Assembly: GCA_046348365.1 (NCBI GenBank)
Contig: JAXMEL010000001.1
Coordinates: 1,178,001 to 1,242,000, forward strand
Direction: 5' to 3'
DNA length: 64,000 nucleotides
Source: JAEUPI01 sp046348365
Lineage (GTDB): Bacteria > Pseudomonadota > Gammaproteobacteria > Burkholderiales > Burkholderiaceae_C
The translations under genes and the position numbers were made by a program. Of the stretch, positions 42,304-51,038 are shown in pieces (position 1 is the stretch's first letter; the number at the start of each line of letters is the position of its first letter). The notes beneath the pieces are model-generated. The model searched no databases. It was not told the DNA's origin and saw only the letters and a list, made by a program, of their open reading frames with translations.

Positions 42304-42753
42304 CTGCATGATGAAGCCCTCGCCGCCGAAGAAGCCCACGCTCAACCGCTGTTGCAGATAGATGCCCAGCGACACGCCGCGCGCGGCGCACAGGAACGCG
42401 TCCTTCTGGCAGATCAGCGTGCCGCCGAGCTGGCGCAGGTCCATCGCCATGATCTTGCCGGGGTACGGCGCGGCGAACGCCACGAGCTGCTTGTGGCGCG
42501 CGTTGTTCGTATAGACGGTGGTGAACAACGACTCGCCGGTCACCAGCCGCTTGCCCGCGCCCAGCAGCTTGCCGAACAGCCCGCCGCCCTGGCTGGCCGA
42601 GCCGTCGCCGAACACGGTGTCCATCGCGATGCCGGCGTCCATGAACATCATGCTGCCGGCCTCGCCGACGGCCGCCTCGCCAGGGTCGAGTTCGACCTCG
42701 ACGAACTGCATCTCGGCACCTTTGATCTCGTAGTCGACGACGTCCATCGCCAT
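42154..42753 (-). CDS. Truncated AIM24/TIGR00266 protein fused to an outer-membrane efflux protein tail
   Basis: A 199-residue chimera. Residues 1-150 are a clear TIGR00266/AIM24-type beta-sandwich (MAMDVVDYEIKGAEMQFVEV through GFFGGEGFIMQ). The family normally continues for about another 90-100 residues. Here the frame instead passes into VLDSQRTDLNARKSLIQAEL and the rest of the C-terminus of a NodT-type efflux protein, matching the gene at 48941. The junction is in frame, so a protein can be made, but the AIM24 domain is incomplete and probably non-functional. The start at 42753 follows AGGTG; a GTG at 42762 is possible. Confidence 0.85.
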   Translation of the reverse strand: MAMDVVDYEIKGAEMQFVEVELDPGEAAVGEAGSMMFMDAGIAMDTVFGDGSASQGGGLFGKLLGAGKRLVTGESLFTTVYTNNARHKQLVAFAAPYPGKIMAMDLRQLGGTLICQKDAFLCAARGVSLGIYLQQRLSVGFFGGEGFIMQVLDSQRTDLNARKSLIQAELSQQSSLVTLYKVLGGGWFTTDAGVQTPSR

Positions 42754-42880
42754 GGCGTGCACCTCATTGGCTGTACAACACGAGCCGCCCGTCAGCGGGC
42801 GGCGGCGCGAAGTCTAGAGCCTGTTCGATGTTCCATACTCGATGCCGCCGCCTGCCCGCGAGGTGGCCGAGGAGTCCCGT

Positions 42881-43510
42881 GTGAACCAGACCCTGCTCCT
42901 GTTCGCATCCGTCGCCTTCATCGGCATTGCCATGCCCGGCCCCACGGTGCTGCTCGCGCTGTCGAACGGATCGCGCTTCGGCGTGCGGGCATCGCTCGCC
43001 GGCATGGCGGGCGCCGTGCTGTCGGACTTCGTGCTCATCGGTGCCGTGGCGGTGGGCCTGGGAGCCTTGCTGGCGGCGTCGGAGTTCTGGTTCGCCGTCG
43101 TCAAGTGGGTCGGCGTCGCCTACCTCGCGTACCTCGGCTTTCGCATGCTGCGCTCCAGCGGCACGCTCGCGCTGCCGGAGACGACCGGTGCCGTCGGCGC
43201 TTCCTCGTCGCGCGCCATCTTCCTGCGCAGCCTGCTGGTGGCGGTGACGAACCCCAAGGGCTATCTGTTCTTCTCGGCCTTCCTGCCGCAGTTCATCGCG
43301 CCCGCCGAGCCGCAGCAGCCGCAGTACGCCGTGCTGGCCTGCACCTTCGCGGCGATCGACTTCGCCGTCATGCTCGCCTATGCCGGCGCGGGCGCGCGAG
43401 CGGTGCGCATGCTCCGACACCGCGGCGCGCTGTGGCTCGACCGCGTCTGCGGCGGCGCACTGCTGGCGCTGGCGGGCTCGCTGGCGTTCTACCGCCGCAG
43501 CAGCGTCTGA
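42881..43510 (+). CDS. LysE/RhtB family exporter
   Basis: A 209-residue inner-membrane exporter with about six helices. The N-terminal family signature FIGIAMPGPTVLLALSNGSR has the PGP motif; WVGVAYLAYLGFRMLRS and VTNPKGYLFFSAFLPQFI follow. Transport substrate is probably an amino acid, not identifiable here. The GTG at 42881 is preferred because GAGGAG stands just upstream; an ATG at 42842 would add 13 hydrophilic residues. It is convergent with ackA. Confidence 0.88.
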   Translation: MNQTLLLFASVAFIGIAMPGPTVLLALSNGSRFGVRASLAGMAGAVLSDFVLIGAVAVGLGALLAASEFWFAVVKWVGVAYLAYLGFRMLRSSGTLALPETTGAVGASSSRAIFLRSLLVAVTNPKGYLFFSAFLPQFIAPAEPQQPQYAVLACTFAAIDFAVMLAYAGAGARAVRMLRHRGALWLDRVCGGALLALAGSLAFYRRSSV

Positions 43511-43581
43511 CGACCGAGAGGAATGCCCAGCCGGCATGCGCCGTGTCGTGCCGCGGCGAGATCATGCGGCGCTATGCCGCT

Positions 43582-44805
43582 TCACGCCGCCGTCTGCGCC
43601 GGCGCATCCGCCAATCCCGCCTGCACGCCGAGCACCGCGCACGCATGCTGCGCGATCATCCGTTCCTCGTCGGTCGCGACGACGGCGACCGCGACGCGGC
43701 TCGTGGCCGTGCTGATGAATCCGGCGCCGCGCCGGTTGTTCGCGTCGTCGAGTTCGATGCCCAGCCAGCCGCCCGCGCGGCACACGCTTTCGCGCACCCG
43801 CGCGCTGTGCTCGCCGATGCCGGCGGTGAACACCAGCGCGTCGAGCCCGCCGAGCGCCGCGGCCAGGCTGCCCAGTTCGCGCGTGATGCGGTGGCAGAAG
43901 AGTTCGATCGCCGCGTCGGCCTGCGGCGTGCCGCTGGCTTCGAGCGTGCGCATGTCGCTCGACAGCCCCGACACGCCGAGCAGGCCCGAGCGTTCGTTCA
44001 GCAGCGTCTGCACCCCGTCGGCGCGCATGCCGAGCTGCGCGATCAGGTAGAGCACGACGCCGGGGTCGAGGCTGCCGCAGCGGGTGCCCATCATCAGGCC
44101 GTCGGTGGCGGTGAAGCCCATCGTCGTCGCCACGCTGCGGCGCTGCTTCATGCCGCACATGCTGGCGCCGTTGCCCAGGTGCGCGACCACCACGCGGCAG
44201 TCGGCGCGCTCGCCCAGCAGGCTCGGCAGCACGCTCGCGACGTACTCGTACGACAGACCGTGAAAGCCGTAGCGCTTGATGTCGGCGAAACGCGGTTCGT
44301 TCGGCAACGCGAAGGCCTGCGCGACCGACGACTGGGTCACATGAAAGGCGGTGTCGAAGCATGCGACCTGCGGCAGCGCGGGCTGCAACCGCGACATCGC
44401 GCGCACCGCGGCCAGGTTGTGCGGCTGGTGCAGCGGCGCCAGCGGTTCGAGCGCGGCCAGTGCTTCGAGCGTGTCGGGCGTGATGCGGATCGGCTGCCGG
44501 AAGCGCGCGCCGCCGTGCACCACGCGATGCCCCGCGGCCACCAGGTCGTGCTGGCCGCGATGTTCGGTCAGCCAGCGCAGCACGTGCACGAGTGCCGAAT
44601 CGTGGGCCTGCGTTGCGTCGCCCGGTGCGGCGACGGACTCGTCGGTCAGCAGCGCATCGTCGTGCCCCCACACCGCGAGCTTCGGCGCACCTGCGATGTC
44701 GCTGACGCGGCCGTGGGCGACGCGCTGCAGCGCCGGCGCGATCGCGTAGACGGCGAACTTCAGGCTCGACGAGCCCGCGTTGATCACCAGCACGACGTCG
44801 CTCAT
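43582..44805 (-). CDS. ackA: Acetate kinase
   Basis: A 407-residue acetokinase. N-terminal phosphate motif VINAGSSSLKFAVYAI and the second family signature YGFHGLSYEYVA are present, with GAGSLAALGGLDALVFTAGIGEH-type elements at the C-terminus (written here in part). It converts acyl phosphate and ADP to the acid and ATP, completing the route from the adjacent phosphotransacetylase. Its ATG overlaps the stop of that gene (ATGA), so the two are coupled. It is the last gene of the phaC-fabI-pta-ackA run. Confidence 0.94.
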   Translation of the reverse strand: MSDVVLVINAGSSSLKFAVYAIAPALQRVAHGRVSDIAGAPKLAVWGHDDALLTDESVAAPGDATQAHDSALVHVLRWLTEHRGQHDLVAAGHRVVHGGARFRQPIRITPDTLEALAALEPLAPLHQPHNLAAVRAMSRLQPALPQVACFDTAFHVTQSSVAQAFALPNEPRFADIKRYGFHGLSYEYVASVLPSLLGERADCRVVVAHLGNGASMCGMKQRRSVATTMGFTATDGLMMGTRCGSLDPGVVLYLIAQLGMRADGVQTLLNERSGLLGVSGLSSDMRTLEASGTPQADAAIELFCHRITRELGSLAAALGGLDALVFTAGIGEHSARVRESVCRAGGWLGIELDDANNRRGAGFISTATSRVAVAVVATDEERMIAQHACAVLGVQAGLADAPAQTAA

Positions 44806-46232
44806 GCCGCCGCCTCGCGCTGATGCCGCACCCACAGCAGCGCGATCGCGCACGACGCGATGCGCGAGTGGGCCGAATCGGCGCGGCTGGTCAGCACGAT
44901 CGGCACGCGCGCGCCCATCACGATGCCGGCGGCCTGCGCGTCGGCGAGGTATTCGAGTTGCTTGGCGACCATGTTGCCGGCGTCGAGGTCGGGCACCACG
45001 AGCACGTCGGCGTCACCCGCCACCGGCGAGACGATGCCCTTCGTGCGCGCGGCGTCGATCGACACCGCGTTGTCGAACGCGAGCGGCCCGTCGACCACCG
45101 CGCCGGTGATCTGGCCGCGCTCGGCCATCTTCGCGAGCGCCGCAGCGTCCATCGACGACGCGAGCTTCGGCGTGACCGTCTCGACCGCCGACAGCACCGC
45201 GACCTTCGGCTGCGCGATGCCGAGTGCGTGCGCGAGATCGACCGCGTTCTGCACGATGTCGACCTTGGCCTCGATGTCGGGCGCGACGTTGATCGCCGCG
45301 TCGGTGATCAGCAGCGGCTTCGGATAGCGCGGCACGTCGAGCACGAAGACGTGGCTGATGCGCCGGCCGGTGCGCAAGCCCCCTTGCGTGCCGACGACTT
45401 CGGCCAGCAGCTCGTCGCTGTGCAGGCTGCCTTTCATCAGCGCATCGACCTCGCCGCTGCGCGCCAGCTCGACCGCCTTCGCCGCCGCGGCGTGGCTGTG
45501 CGGCACGTCGACGATGTCGATGCCGGTCAGGTCGAAGCCGTGTTCGGCTGCGAGGCTGCGGATCTTCGCCTGCGGGCCGACGAGTCGCGCCGCGATCAAG
45601 CCCATGCGCGCAGCGTCGAGCGCGCCTTCGAGCGCGTCCTTGCTGCACGGATGGACCACCGCCATGCGCACCGGCGCGCAGTCGCGCGCGGCCGCCAGCA
45701 ACTGCTCGTAGCGCAGGTTCTTGTCGGCCAGCAGCGGCTCGGGCAGGTCGGTGCGGCGGATGCGCAGCTTCTCGGCCGGCGCGATGACTTCGGCTTCGCC
45801 TTCGATCACGACTTGCGCGTCCTGGTTGACGCAGCGCGTGGCGAGCACGACGCGGCGCTTGGCCGCATCGAGCGACTTCACTTCGACCGTGACGGTCAAC
45901 GTGTCGCCGATGTGGACCGGCTTCGCGAAGTGCAGCGTCTGCCCGAGGTAGATCGTTCCCGGGCCGGGCAGCCGGGTGCCGAGCACAGTCGAGATCAACG
46001 CGCCGCCGAGCATGCCGTGGGCGATGATCCCGTGGAAGCGGCTGCTGCGCGCGTACGCCGCATCGACGTGCGCCGGGTTGACGTCGCCCGACACCGCGGC
46101 GAAGAGCTGGATGTCGCGCTGGCTGACCGTGCGCACGAGGCTCGCGCTGTCGCCCGGCGCGAGTTCGGCGAACGGCCGGTTCTCGAGGAAGTCGCTGTCT
46201 TCGGCAGCGGTCGAAAGGTTCTTCGTGTCCAT
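44802..46232 (-). CDS. Bifunctional MaoC-like hydratase / phosphate acyltransferase
   Basis: A 476-residue two-domain enzyme. The N-terminal half (about 15-150) is a MaoC/(R)-specific enoyl-CoA hydratase hot-dog domain (AAVSGDVNPAHVDAAYA, HGIIAHGMLGGALIS). The C-terminal half (about 170-470) is a PTA_PTB phosphotransacetylase/butyryltransferase domain (MKGSLHSDELL, SHVFVLDVP, ITDAAINVAPD). It would release acyl groups from CoA as acyl phosphates for AckA, while the hydratase could link enoyl-CoA to (R)-3-hydroxyacyl-CoA for PhaC. The ATG at 46232 is used; the frame is open to a TTG at 46250. Confidence 0.92.
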   Translation of the reverse strand: MDTKNLSTAAEDSDFLENRPFAELAPGDSASLVRTVSQRDIQLFAAVSGDVNPAHVDAAYARSSRFHGIIAHGMLGGALISTVLGTRLPGPGTIYLGQTLHFAKPVHIGDTLTVTVEVKSLDAAKRRVVLATRCVNQDAQVVIEGEAEVIAPAEKLRIRRTDLPEPLLADKNLRYEQLLAAARDCAPVRMAVVHPCSKDALEGALDAARMGLIAARLVGPQAKIRSLAAEHGFDLTGIDIVDVPHSHAAAAKAVELARSGEVDALMKGSLHSDELLAEVVGTQGGLRTGRRISHVFVLDVPRYPKPLLITDAAINVAPDIEAKVDIVQNAVDLAHALGIAQPKVAVLSAVETVTPKLASSMDAAALAKMAERGQITGAVVDGPLAFDNAVSIDAARTKGIVSPVAGDADVLVVPDLDAGNMVAKQLEYLADAQAAGIVMGARVPIVLTSRADSAHSRIASCAIALLWVRHQREAAA

Positions 46233-46246
46233 GTGGTTGTCGTACT

Positions 46247-47041
46247 TCAAGCCATCGCGTGGAAGCCGCCGTCGACGTAGACGACGTTGCCGGTCAGCGC
46301 GTGCGCCGCGTCGCTGAACAGCATCGCGACGACGCGGCCGACGTCGTCGATCGTCACCAGTTGATGGGTCGGCGCGCGTTGCGCGGCTTCATCGAGCAGA
46401 TCGTCGAAGTCGCCGATGCCCGAGGCGGCGCGGGTCATGATCGGCCCCGGCGACACGGCGTGCACGCGGATGCGCTTCGGGCCCAACTCGGCGGCGAGAT
46501 AGCGCACGCTCGCCTCGAGCGCCCCCTTCACCGGCCCCATCACGCCGTAGTGCTGCACCACGCGCTCGGCGCCGTAGTAGCTCATCGTCGCGAGCGCGCC
46601 GCCGTTGCGCATCAACGGTTCGGCCAGGCGCGCGATGCGGATCAGCGAGTGGCACGACACGTCCATCGCGCGCGCGAAGCCGGCGGCGCTCGAGTCCACC
46701 ACGCGGCCGTGCAGGTCCTGCGCCGGTGCGAACGCGATCGAGTGCAGCACGAAGTCGAGCGAACCCCAGCGCCGCTCGATCTGCCGAAACACGGCTTCGA
46801 GCTGGCCGGGTTGTTCGACGTCGAGCGGGGCGATGATCTCGGCGCCGAGCGATTCGGCGAGCGGGCGCACGTGCGGTTCAGCTTTGGCGTTGAGGTACGT
46901 CACCGCGAGGGTGCCGCCGACGTCGCGGATCGCTTTCGCGCAACCGTAGGCGATGCTCTGGTCGTTCGCGATGCCGACGATCAGGCCGCGCTTGCCGGCC
47001 AGCGTGGGTTGCCATGCGGCGTTGTTGCTGTTGTTGTCCAT
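46247..47041 (-). CDS. fabI: Enoyl-ACP reductase FabI
   Basis: A 264-residue NADH-dependent reductase. The N-terminal nucleotide motif GLIVGIANDQSIAYGCAKAI, the catalytic Tyr/Lys pair in YGAERVVQHYGVMGPVKGAL, and SPGPIMTRAASGI identify FabI rather than a generic short-chain dehydrogenase. It reduces trans-2-enoyl-ACP in fatty acid synthesis. Its place in a phaC-pta-ackA run suggests an additional isozyme for low-oxygen redox balance. The start is MDNNSNN at 47041, 9 bp after phaC on the same strand. Confidence 0.9.
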   Translation of the reverse strand: MDNNSNNAAWQPTLAGKRGLIVGIANDQSIAYGCAKAIRDVGGTLAVTYLNAKAEPHVRPLAESLGAEIIAPLDVEQPGQLEAVFRQIERRWGSLDFVLHSIAFAPAQDLHGRVVDSSAAGFARAMDVSCHSLIRIARLAEPLMRNGGALATMSYYGAERVVQHYGVMGPVKGALEASVRYLAAELGPKRIRVHAVSPGPIMTRAASGIGDFDDLLDEAAQRAPTHQLVTIDDVGRVVAMLFSDAAHALTGNVVYVDGGFHAMA

Positions 47042-47049
47042 CGTCGTCT

Positions 47050-48906
47050 TCACGGCACCAGCACGTAGCTGCCCGGCGCGTCGTCGATCGCCGCGCAGCC
47101 GGCGCGCGCATTGCCCATCGGCGGCGGTGCGACACGCTGTCCCGAGCGTCCGTTCAGCCACTCGAGCCACGCCGGCCACCACGAACCTTCGTGCGACGGC
47201 GTGGCCGCGACCCACGTGTCGGGGTCGACGTACTTGCCGTCAGCAGCGCGCGTGGCGACCTGCCAGCTGCGCGGCACGCCGGCGCCCGGCGGATTGACGA
47301 CGCCGACGTTGTGGCCGCCGCTGGTCAGGCAGAAGCTGACCTCGGTGTCGGTCAGCAGATGCACCTTGTAGACCGACCGCCACGGCGAGACGGTGTCCCG
47401 CTGCGTGCCGAGCACGAACATCGGCACGCGGATATCGGACAGCGCGACCGGTTTTCCGTCGACGCGGAAGCGCCCTTCGGCGAGATCGTTGTCGAGATAC
47501 AGGCCGCGCAGATATTCGCTGTGCTGGCGATACGGCATGCGCGTAGCGTCGGCGTTCCACGCGCTGAGATCGGTCACCTCCTGCGCACGGCCGAGCAGGT
47601 AGTCGCGCACGATGCGCGAGAAGACGAGGTCGCGCGAATTCAGCAGCGTGAACGCACCGGCCATCTGCTTGCCGTCGAGATAGCCGCGCTCGGCCATCAT
47701 GTCGTCGAGGAACGCGAGCTGGCTTTCGTCGATGAAGAGGCCCAGTTCGCCCGGCTCGGTGAAGTCGAGTTCCGACGCGAGCAGCGTCAGCGAGCCGAGG
47801 CGCTGGTCGTCGTCGCGCGCCATGCGCGCCGCCGCGATCGCCGTCAGCGTGCCGCCCAGGCAATAGCCGAGCGCGTGGATCTTCTTGCTGGCGGTGATCG
47901 CGGTGACGGCGTCGAGCGCGGCCATCACGCCGGACTGAAGGTAATCATCCACGCCGATATCGCGATCGGCCGCGTCGGGGTTTTTCCACGACACGACGAA
48001 TACCGTGTGCCCGGCCTCGACCAGATACTTCACGAGCGAGTTCGCCGGCGACAAATCGAGGATGTAGAACTTCATGATCCACGACGGCACCAGCAGCACC
48101 GGCTCGGCGAACACGGTCTTCGTCTGCGGCGCGTACTGGATCAATTCGATCAGCCGGTTGCGCAATACCACCTTGCCGGGCGTCAGCGCGACGTCGTGCC
48201 CCGGCTTGAAGCGCTCGGTGCCGGCGGCAGGTTTGCCCGCGGCCTGACGCATCGCATCGCCGGCCCATTGCAGCGCGCCCTGCATCAGATTCGCCCCGCC
48301 CGACGACATCGTCGCCGCGAGCACTTCGGGGTTCGACCACGCGAAGTTCGACGGCGAGACCATGTCGAGCAACTGGCGCGTGTAGAACGTGGTCAGTGCC
48401 TCGTGGTGCCGTGTCACGCCGCGCACGCCGGTGGTCGCGTGGTGCCACCACTGCTGGTTCAGCAGGAAGGCCTGATAGATCAGGTTGAACGGCCACTGCT
48501 GCCACTCGGGTGCGCTGAAGCGCTTGTCCTGCGCCAGCGGCTCGATGCACGGCGCGCTGTCCTGCGCCTCGGTGCGCCACGCCTGCGTGGCCAGGCGCTC
48601 GGCCTGGCGCCACGAGCGCGTCAGCAGCGCGAGCTGCTTGTCGGGCGACTGCGCCAGGTGCGCGCCCCAGTCGAGGTAGGCGCCGATGATCGCGGCCGGC
48701 GACAGGCCTTGCGTGAAGCGCGCGAGGCGCGTGTGCAGGGTTTGGTCGAGGCTGCGCGGCGGTGTGTTCGTCGTCGTGGCGGTCGCGGCGGCGGCGCTCG
48801 CCGATGGATCGGGCTCACGCGTGCTTACCGGTACCGGCTGCGGGCGCACCTGCGCGCGCGCCATCTTCGTGTTCGCTTTCGTGGTCATGTTCATGATCGT
48901 GTTCAT
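47050..48906 (-). CDS. phaC: Poly(3-hydroxyalkanoate) synthase, class I-like
   Basis: A 618-residue polyester synthase. After a low-complexity leader (Ala/Thr-rich to residue 50) the PhaC N domain and the alpha/beta-hydrolase domain follow. The lipase-like box GYCLGG holds the nucleophilic Cys, Asp is in GTQRDTVSPWRS and His in TSGGHNVGVVNPPG. It polymerises 3-hydroxyacyl-CoA into storage granules. Genes for fabI, pta and ackA follow on the same strand; similar clusters in betaproteobacteria respond to oxygen limitation. Several ATGs near the start leave the exact N-terminus open. The efflux gene ends 34 bp upstream, so no room remains for a standard promoter and FNR box. Confidence 0.92.
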   Translation of the reverse strand: MNTIMNMTTKANTKMARAQVRPQPVPVSTREPDPSASAAAATATTTNTPPRSLDQTLHTRLARFTQGLSPAAIIGAYLDWGAHLAQSPDKQLALLTRSWRQAERLATQAWRTEAQDSAPCIEPLAQDKRFSAPEWQQWPFNLIYQAFLLNQQWWHHATTGVRGVTRHHEALTTFYTRQLLDMVSPSNFAWSNPEVLAATMSSGGANLMQGALQWAGDAMRQAAGKPAAGTERFKPGHDVALTPGKVVLRNRLIELIQYAPQTKTVFAEPVLLVPSWIMKFYILDLSPANSLVKYLVEAGHTVFVVSWKNPDAADRDIGVDDYLQSGVMAALDAVTAITASKKIHALGYCLGGTLTAIAAARMARDDDQRLGSLTLLASELDFTEPGELGLFIDESQLAFLDDMMAERGYLDGKQMAGAFTLLNSRDLVFSRIVRDYLLGRAQEVTDLSAWNADATRMPYRQHSEYLRGLYLDNDLAEGRFRVDGKPVALSDIRVPMFVLGTQRDTVSPWRSVYKVHLLTDTEVSFCLTSGGHNVGVVNPPGAGVPRSWQVATRAADGKYVDPDTWVAATPSHEGSWWPAWLEWLNGRSGQRVAPPPMGNARAGCAAIDDAPGSYVLVP

Positions 48907-48937
48907 CGATGGACTCGTTCGTTCGGTTCATTCATGC

Positions 48938-49090
48938 GGATCAACGCGAAGGCGTCTGCGCGCGAGCGTCCGTGGTGGACCACCCGCCGCCCAGAACCTT
49001 GTAGAGCGTCACCAGACTCGACTGCTGCGACAGCTCGGCCTGGATCAGCGACTTGCGCGCGCTGAGATCGGTGCGCTGCGAATCGAGCAC
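48938..49090. repeat. 153-bp direct repeat, copy 2 (efflux-protein tail)
   Basis: The intact-gene copy of the repeat at 42151-42303, covering the last 49 codons and stop of the outer-membrane efflux gene. Confidence 0.93.
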
Positions 49091-50407
49091 GTTCAGCCAG
49101 CTCGAGACGCCGCTCGCGTGGCGCTGCCGCACGAGGCTCAACGCCTCGCCCGAAGCCTCGACGCGCTTGCGTTGCGCGGCGAGCCTTCCGTCGACGACCG
49201 CGCGCTGGGCCAGCACGTCGGCGACTTCGCGGAACGCGGTCTGGATGCTCTGCTCGTATCGAGCGAGATAGATCTCGCGCTGGACGCGCGCGGTCTCGAG
49301 CTGCGCTTCGAGCCGCCCGCCGCTGAAGATCGGCACGCTGATCTGCGGCGAGAAGAGCCACGTGCGGCCCGCGAACAGGCCGGACAGTTCGTTGCTCGCG
49401 CGCCCGAACGTCGTGGTCAGGCTGATGTTCGGAAAGAACGCTGCACGCGCCGCGCCGATGTTGGCGTTCGCGCCGATCAGCGTGTGCTCGGCGGAGAGGA
49501 TGTCGGGGCGGTTGCGCAGCAGATCCGACGGCAGGCCGGGCGGGATGTCGTGGTTGGCGAGCAGGCTCGTCAACCGTCCGCTCGTGGGCAGAAGCTCGGT
49601 CGGCAGCGGTGCACCGACCAGCAATTCGAGCGCGTTGCGATCGGCTGCGACCTGCTGGTCGGCGCCCAGTTCCTGCGCGCGCGCATCTTCCAGTTCACCT
49701 TCGGCCTGGCGCACTTCGAGCTTCGAGTCACGTCGCGCGCGCAGGCGCTCGAGCTCGAGTTCGTACGAAGCCTGCCGGCTCTTCACGGTCTGCTGCGCCA
49801 GCGTTTGCAGATCCAGATCGGCCGCGAGCGAAAGGTACGCACCGGCCACCTCGGCGATCAGGCTGATGTGGGTCGCGCGTCGAGTCTCTTCGGTGGCGAG
49901 GTACGACTGCAACGCCTCGTCCTTCAGGCTGCGCAGCCGGCCGAACAGGTCGATCTCGTACGAGCTGATGCCGACGTCGAGTGCATAGCTGCGGCTGACG
50001 ACGTCGGTGCCGGTTCCCGACACCGAAGCCGGCGTGCGCTGTGCCGTCTGCGAGCCGCCGGCGGCAACCGTCGGCACGAGCTCGCTGCGCTGGATGCGGT
50101 ACTGCGCGCGCGCCTTCTCGATGTTCAGCGCCGCGACGCGCAGATCGCGGTTGTTCTCGAGGGCCATCTCGATGACGCGGCGCAGGTTCGGGTCGGTGTA
50201 CAGCTCGCGCCACGGCAACTCGACCGCGGTGCGGTTGGTGTTCGAAGCCGCGTTGCTCGCCGCCTGCGGCCATTGCTGCGCGATCGGCGCGGCGGGGCGT
50301 TCGTAGGGCGGCGCGAGCGTCGAGCAGGCCGCGAGCAGCAGCGCCGTCGCTGTGCCGGTGGCCCAGGGTCGCAGCCGCATGAAACGGCTTGCGCTGGTGT
50401 TGTTCAT
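48941..50407 (-). CDS. NodT-family outer-membrane efflux lipoprotein
   Basis: A 488-residue TolC-like outer-membrane factor. The lipoprotein signal ends in LLLAACST (lipidated Cys28), and YERPAAPIAQQW follows, typical of the NodT branch. Two repeated OEP domains contain the coiled-coil regions (ALNIEKARAQYRIQRSELVP, LDSQRTDLSARKSLIQAELS). It would form the outer channel for the divergent HlyD-RbbA-YhhJ exporter. Its ATG overlaps the MarR stop (ATGA), so MarR and the channel are co-translated. Its last 153 bp are duplicated at 42151. Confidence 0.93.
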   Translation of the reverse strand: MNNTSASRFMRLRPWATGTATALLLAACSTLAPPYERPAAPIAQQWPQAASNAASNTNRTAVELPWRELYTDPNLRRVIEMALENNRDLRVAALNIEKARAQYRIQRSELVPTVAAGGSQTAQRTPASVSGTGTDVVSRSYALDVGISSYEIDLFGRLRSLKDEALQSYLATEETRRATHISLIAEVAGAYLSLAADLDLQTLAQQTVKSRQASYELELERLRARRDSKLEVRQAEGELEDARAQELGADQQVAADRNALELLVGAPLPTELLPTSGRLTSLLANHDIPPGLPSDLLRNRPDILSAEHTLIGANANIGAARAAFFPNISLTTTFGRASNELSGLFAGRTWLFSPQISVPIFSGGRLEAQLETARVQREIYLARYEQSIQTAFREVADVLAQRAVVDGRLAAQRKRVEASGEALSLVRQRHASGVSSWLNVLDSQRTDLSARKSLIQAELSQQSSLVTLYKVLGGGWSTTDARAQTPSR

Positions 50408-50901
50408 GGTTTTGCTTTCTTCGGTTGCGTTTGCGTTTGTGGCGGTCCGGCCGGTGCAGGCAGATGGGCTTCCACGTCGGCCATCGCCTTCGCGAGGCGC
50501 TCGCGAACGTCGGCCGGCAGCGTCGATAGCACGGCGCGATACGCATCGGCCGCAGTCTTGTTCAAGCCTTCCGGCAGGGCCTTGCCTGCCGCCGTCAACT
50601 CGACCCGCTTCTGACGTCGGTCCTGCGGGTCCTCGACCCGGGTGACGTAGCCCACCTCGACCAATCGATGGACCAGGCGACTCGCCGCGTTGTCGGTGAT
50701 GCGGGCGGCCTGCGCGATGTCGGCGATGCGCATCGGCCCGTGGGTGAAGACGTGCATCACGGCCGCGAACTGGGTGAAGGACAGGTCGCCGCCCTCCATC
50801 AGCGTGCTCAGCGCCGGGAACACGCGCTCCATCGCGAGCATGTGGACGCGCTGGAACGAGGCCGCGACTTGCGCCAGGTGACGGTTGCCGGGAGGACTCA
50901 T
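50404..50901 (-). CDS. MarR family transcriptional regulator
   Basis: A 165-residue winged-helix repressor with the MarR signature DIAQAARITDNAASRLVHRL and the wing YVTRVEDPQDRRQKRVELTAAG. It most likely controls the divergent exporter operon and itself. The ATG at 50901 (MSPPGNRH) has an AAGGCG ribosome binding site; an ATG at 50922 would add seven residues and place the start in the promoter region. It is co-transcribed with the outer-membrane factor gene. Confidence 0.92.
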   Translation of the reverse strand: MSPPGNRHLAQVAASFQRVHMLAMERVFPALSTLMEGGDLSFTQFAAVMHVFTHGPMRIADIAQAARITDNAASRLVHRLVEVGYVTRVEDPQDRRQKRVELTAAGKALPEGLNKTAADAYRAVLSTLPADVRERLAKAMADVEAHLPAPAGPPQTQTQPKKAKP

Positions 50902-50916
50902 CGTTTGTTCGCCTTC

Positions 50917-50973
50917 TTGCATTGGGTGCAGAAGTGCATATAATATTTGAGTGCAGTAGGTTCCGTCAAGAAC
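50917..50973. promoter_or_regulatory. Overlapping divergent promoters with MarR-type operator
   Basis: Plus strand: TTGCAT (50917-50922), 16-bp spacer, TATAAT (50939-50944), driving the HlyD gene. Minus strand: TTGACG near 50970 with a TATTAT -10 about 18 bp away, driving marR. The imperfect dyad with TGCA ends (50935-50938 and 50952-50955) covers both -10 boxes and is a plausible MarR site, giving coordinated repression of both operons. Confidence 0.6.
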
Positions 50974-51038
50974 GTTGTGCAGGATCGACCGGAACCCGTA
51001 CCCCCACATCCCTTCGCTTCCCGAACGAGTCCACCGTG

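Noticed and set aside
48901..48940. Promoter or FNR box in front of phaC
   Set aside because: Only 34 bp separate it from the efflux gene, and no TTGAT-N4-ATCAA or -35/-10 pair is visible.
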